DNA of 7,425 nucleotides, taken from positions 1 to 7,425 of the forward strand of contig JACPQO010000241.1 of NCBI GenBank assembly GCA_016190405.1. Direction: 5' to 3'. Origin of the DNA: Chloroflexota bacterium (lineage in GTDB: Bacteria > Chloroflexota > Dehalococcoidia > SM23-28-2 > RBG-16-64-32). The notes beneath the pieces are model-generated. The model searched no databases. It saw only the letters and a program-made list of their open reading frames with translations, and was not told where the DNA came from. A program made the translations under genes and the position numbers. Shown piece after piece: positions 5,317 through 7,425 of this stretch (the first letter of the stretch is position 1; every line of letters begins with the position of its first letter).

Positions 5317-5525
5317 GCTCGCGCTCCGCGTGGCTGCTGCGCGCACGCCGCCTGACCCACCACCGCCGCGCTCCCCAGATTCCTTCGCGAAGATGCGTTG
5401 GTCTGCGTGAGGGGGTGGTCGGCACTCAGAATGACAGAAGCGATGCGCGTGCAGGTGGGCCCGGCGTAGACCTGGGTCAGGTCCAGGACACGGACGCCGG
5501 CCAGGGGGAAGTTGGGCTCGTTCAT
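5313..5525 (-). pseudogene. Truncated N-terminus of a second CaiB-type CoA-transferase (70-codon ORF)
   Basis: ATG 5525 opens a 70-codon frame whose residues 7-28 are identical to residues 5-26 of the intact CaiB-type protein just downstream. After Ile28 (5442) homology stops abruptly and the frame runs through a repeat-like sequence to a TGA at 5313. Only the first helix of the CoA-transferase fold remains, without the catalytic Asp, so it cannot be an enzyme. Over the 66 matching bases (5442-5507 versus 5239-5304) there are five differences, all at third codon positions, so the source was a separately evolving paralogue rather than a fresh copy. The start overlaps the hydrolase stop (ATGA) and the stop overlaps the intact CaiB start (ATGA), so the remnant is still placed to be translated and may couple the two genes. 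Confidence 0.8.
5371..5436. repeat. Dispersed-repeat-like element interrupting the CaiB fragment
   Basis: The ends are CTCCCCAGATTCCTTCGC (5371-5388) and CACTCAGAATGACA (5423-5436). From memory these resemble the two halves of a widespread bacterial intergenic repeat of the form CAGATTC-TTCGC-...-CTCAGAATGACA, here split by about 34 bases. It begins five bases from where homology to CaiB ends (5442), so it marks the truncation breakpoint. No transposase or target duplication is visible. Confidence 0.5.
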
Positions 5526-7129
5526 GGCACGCGCTGCAGGGGCGGCGTCGCCGGCAGGGGAGCGTTCGTCTGGGGCGCCTTCAGCCCGGCGGCGACCCAG
5601 CCGCGCAGAGGAGCGACAGTGAACTGGTGGTTGTAGCGGGGGTTCGCATCGAGGTAGGCCAGAGCGCGCCGATGGAGGGCGACAGCCTCGCTGCGCCTTC
5701 CCGAGCGGTCGGCGATCCAGGCGCGCGCGACGAGCGCGTGGGCGCGAACGTCGAAGGGGATGGCGTCGGCGTCGAGCCGGGCAAGCAAGGAGTCCGCCTC
5801 TTGCCACCTGCCCAGCGTAAAGCGGACGCGGGCGCGGGCCCAGGTCAGGCGAGAGGGCTCCAGGACGGGCTCGCCCCGATCGGCGAAGCGGTCCCAGATA
5901 GCGCCGGCCTCTTCCGCCTTCCCCCCGTCGAAAAGGCGGACGGCGCGGCGCACCTCGGCGATGACGCGGGCCTCGTGCTCCATTTCGCCGCCGCCAAGGC
6001 GGGGGTCTGCGGGGATGGGCGGGGCCGTCGGGGCAGCGTCGCCCGGCGTGAAGGGGATCATCTCGCCGAAGGGCGCCTGCGGCTGCTTCGAGGTCGAGTG
6101 CCAGAGCGTCCGGGAGGCGGGGTGGACGACCGTGGAGTTTAGGACGCCGGTGTTGGCGACTACCGACTCGTTGACATAGGGGCTGTTGGAGCGGTCACGC
6201 AGGATGCCGGCGGCCACCTCGGGCGTGATCTCGCCCAGGTGGCGGCGGACGGCGTCCTCCATCGCGGCGCGGCGTCGCTCGGAGTCCAGCGAGCCACCGC
6301 GGTCGTGGGGGATCATCTCCGCGGTGCGCGCGTGGTTGCTCTGGGCGAACCAGTCGTCTTCGGGGCGGAACACGGCGCAGCGGCGGGGGCTGCACTCGAC
6401 CAGGGCGATGTCGCCGCCGGCGTCGGCCATGGAGACGAAGCCGGAGAGACCGCGGTTGCGGGCCTGCGTGAAGGCGCGCGCGCCCTGTTCGACGGATTGG
6501 ACAGTCTGCAGGGCGCGCCGCCGGGGCCAGGTCGTGGGCCCGTAGCCGAGTACCTGATCGGCCATGAAGAAGTTGGCGCCTAGGGCGAAGCCGGCCTCGT
6601 TGACGCCGATCACGGGCAGGGTGACGAGGGGCCAGGTGGCGATGACGTGGGCGAGGTCGCCGTTGTCGGGGTCGTAGTGGATGACGACGGGGCGGCGCAG
6701 GCCGTAGCCGTCCCTCCAGTCCGAGTTCTTGGCGAAGATGGCCGAGCCGTCGGCGGTGGCGGCACGAGTGGCCAGGAAGGTCGTCGTACCGCTGCCCAGG
6801 ACGCCGAAGGCGCCGCGCCAGGCATTGACGCCGGAGACGCCGAGGGCGCCGGCTATGCCGAGTATCTCGTCGTACAGACGGCTCCCCTCGTAGCGCCGCC
6901 AGAGCGACATCCAGAAGGCGGGCAGCACAGTATCGGCGATCCGGCCGACGGCACCGAGGCCGGCGATCAGGCGCGACCAGTCGGCCCGCTGAGCCTCGTA
7001 GACCTCCCGCGCGAGGGGCCCGAGGAGCTCGACGTGCTGCCGACCCATCTCGCGGTAGGAGCCGTACAGGTGCAGGACGATCAGGTCGCCGATGTCTTCC
7101 CGGCGCGGCTGGCCGGCGGCGCCCGCCAT
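5522..7129 (-). CDS. C45-type Ntn hydrolase/acyltransferase (AAT-like) with C-terminal helical-repeat tail
   Basis: A 535-residue protein. Residues about 15-360 match the acyl-CoA:6-aminopenicillanate acyltransferase-like (C45) Ntn-hydrolase layout: GSYREMGRQHVELL (23-36), a helical segment, then ATADGSAIFAKNSDW (124-138), which carries the N-x-D motif following the nucleophile strand, GVNEAGFALGAN (175-186), and S-N-H (264-266). The family nucleophile normally stands in C-T/S-T/S-hydrophobic; here that place reads G114-T115-T116-T117-F118, so Thr replaces Cys. After a Pro/Ala-rich linker (about 362-380), residues 385-500 are amphipathic helices with A/L-rich TPR-like spacing, longer than the usual 350-residue family. 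No signal peptide. ATG 7129 overlaps the upstream CaiB stop by one base (TGATG); GTG 7132 is the alternative. Expected chemistry is amide hydrolysis or acyl transfer; substrate unknown, and the enzyme may be inactive. Confidence 0.8.
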   Translation of the reverse strand: MAGAAGQPRREDIGDLIVLHLYGSYREMGRQHVELLGPLAREVYEAQRADWSRLIAGLGAVGRIADTVLPAFWMSLWRRYEGSRLYDEILGIAGALGVSGVNAWRGAFGVLGSGTTTFLATRAATADGSAIFAKNSDWRDGYGLRRPVVIHYDPDNGDLAHVIATWPLVTLPVIGVNEAGFALGANFFMADQVLGYGPTTWPRRRALQTVQSVEQGARAFTQARNRGLSGFVSMADAGGDIALVECSPRRCAVFRPEDDWFAQSNHARTAEMIPHDRGGSLDSERRRAAMEDAVRRHLGEITPEVAAGILRDRSNSPYVNESVVANTGVLNSTVVHPASRTLWHSTSKQPQAPFGEMIPFTPGDAAPTAPPIPADPRLGGGEMEHEARVIAEVRRAVRLFDGGKAEEAGAIWDRFADRGEPVLEPSRLTWARARVRFTLGRWQEADSLLARLDADAIPFDVRAHALVARAWIADRSGRRSEAVALHRRALAYLDANPRYNHQFTVAPLRGWVAAGLKAPQTNAPLPATPPLQRVP

Positions 7130-7425
7130 CACGTTATCCCTCGCTCGCGCAGGATGACCGTGTCCTCCTTCTCGTAGCCCAGCTCCAGAAGAACCTCCTG
7201 CGTGTGCTGGCCCAAGAGGGGCGCGGCGCCGCAGCGCAGGGGCGTCTCCGACATCTTGAAGGGGAAGGCGGCGACAGGCACGCGTCCCAGCTCGGGCTGG
7301 TCGATCCCCTGGAAGAAATCCCGCTCCTTGAGGTGCTCGTTCTCCAGCAGGGTTTTGGGGTCCATGACGGCGGCGAAGGGCATGCGCAGCTCCTGGGCGC
7401 GGGTCAGAAGGTCCTGCCAGTTGTG
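7129..7425 (-). CDS. C-terminal part of a CaiB/BaiF-type class III CoA-transferase (5' end outside window)
   Basis: The last 98 codons of a gene that enters from the right edge. FAAVMDPKTLLENEHLKERDFF (quoted in outline, about residues 17-38 of the visible part), then GIDQPELGRVPVAAFPFKMS and LLGQHTQEVLLELGY, align with the C-terminal domain of family III transferases and with NPKEVLLDPHLRERGFFETID...LGEHNREVLRGLLGL of the intact gene in this window. Identity is moderate, so it is a paralogue rather than a copy. It ends about ten residues after the domain and lacks the long tail of the other CaiB. The catalytic Asp lies outside the window. TGA at 7131-7129 overlaps the hydrolase ATG, which indicates translational coupling. 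Confidence 0.88.
   Translation of the reverse strand, partial: HNWQDLLTRAQELRMPFAAVMDPKTLLENEHLKERDFFQGIDQPELGRVPVAAFPFKMSETPLRCGAAPLLGQHTQEVLLELGYEKEDTVILRERGIT

Noticed and set aside
5347..5520. An additional complete gene in the stretch between the CaiB and hydrolase genes
   Set aside because: Only the CaiB N-terminal remnant and repeat-like DNA are present; no other frame has a start signal or domain.
1..7425. CRISPR array, tRNA or rRNA genes, transposase genes
   Set aside because: No regularly spaced repeats, cloverleaf or rRNA motifs, or transposase motifs were seen on either strand.

Overview
The window is GC-rich bacterial DNA, densely coded, mostly on the minus strand. The family mix is two full or partial CaiB-type class III CoA-transferases plus a CaiB fragment, an F420/FMN-type luciferase-like oxidoreductase, a crotonase-fold protein, an atypical SDR, an Asp/Cys-box hypothetical and a secreted TolB-like beta-propeller. 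This mix, with several palindromic intergenic repeats, resembles environmental Chloroflexota (Dehalococcoidia/SAR202-like). That assignment is an inference from gene families and repeat style; actinobacteria or another GC-rich soil or marine lineage cannot be excluded.

Layout. (1) 1-545, minus: start of an exported TolB/PD40-repeat protein, its 3' end off the left edge, with a clear sigma-70-type promoter and a 12-bp palindrome at the predicted transcription start. (2) 625-1410, minus: crotonase-superfamily protein. (3) 1469-2260, minus: atypical SDR, separated from the crotonase by a perfect 28-bp palindrome that supplies the SDR stop codon. The crotonase and SDR share an almost identical start-site sequence without a Shine-Dalgarno, which suggests leaderless transcripts. 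(4) 2334-2909, plus: the only plus-strand gene, a DUF6125/ATC-hydrolase-like hypothetical with a strong ribosome binding site. It converges on (5), a luciferase-like oxidoreductase (2906-3850, minus), sharing a CTAG that gives both genes their TAG stop.

(6) From the right edge to 3919, minus, the genes are tightly coupled: the C-terminus of a CaiB-type transferase (7129-7425), a C45-type Ntn hydrolase with a C-terminal helical-repeat tail (5522-7129), a 70-codon ORF carrying only the N-terminus of a second CaiB (5313-5525), and an intact CaiB-type transferase (3919-5316). Every junction is TGATG or ATGA. The oxidoreductase follows after a 68-nt gap holding a pair of related hairpins. The block reads as one operon whose promoter lies outside the window. 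A reasonable but unproven reading is a catabolic module: the hydrolase frees or transfers an acyl group, the CoA-transferases activate the acid, and flavin-dependent and crotonase/SDR steps process it.

Most distinctive points: the C45-type hydrolase has Thr where the catalytic Cys is expected, preceded by Gly; the CaiB fragment matches the intact CaiB over 22 residues with only synonymous differences and is cut off at a dispersed-type repeat; and palindromic repeats sit exactly at gene ends and provide stop codons.
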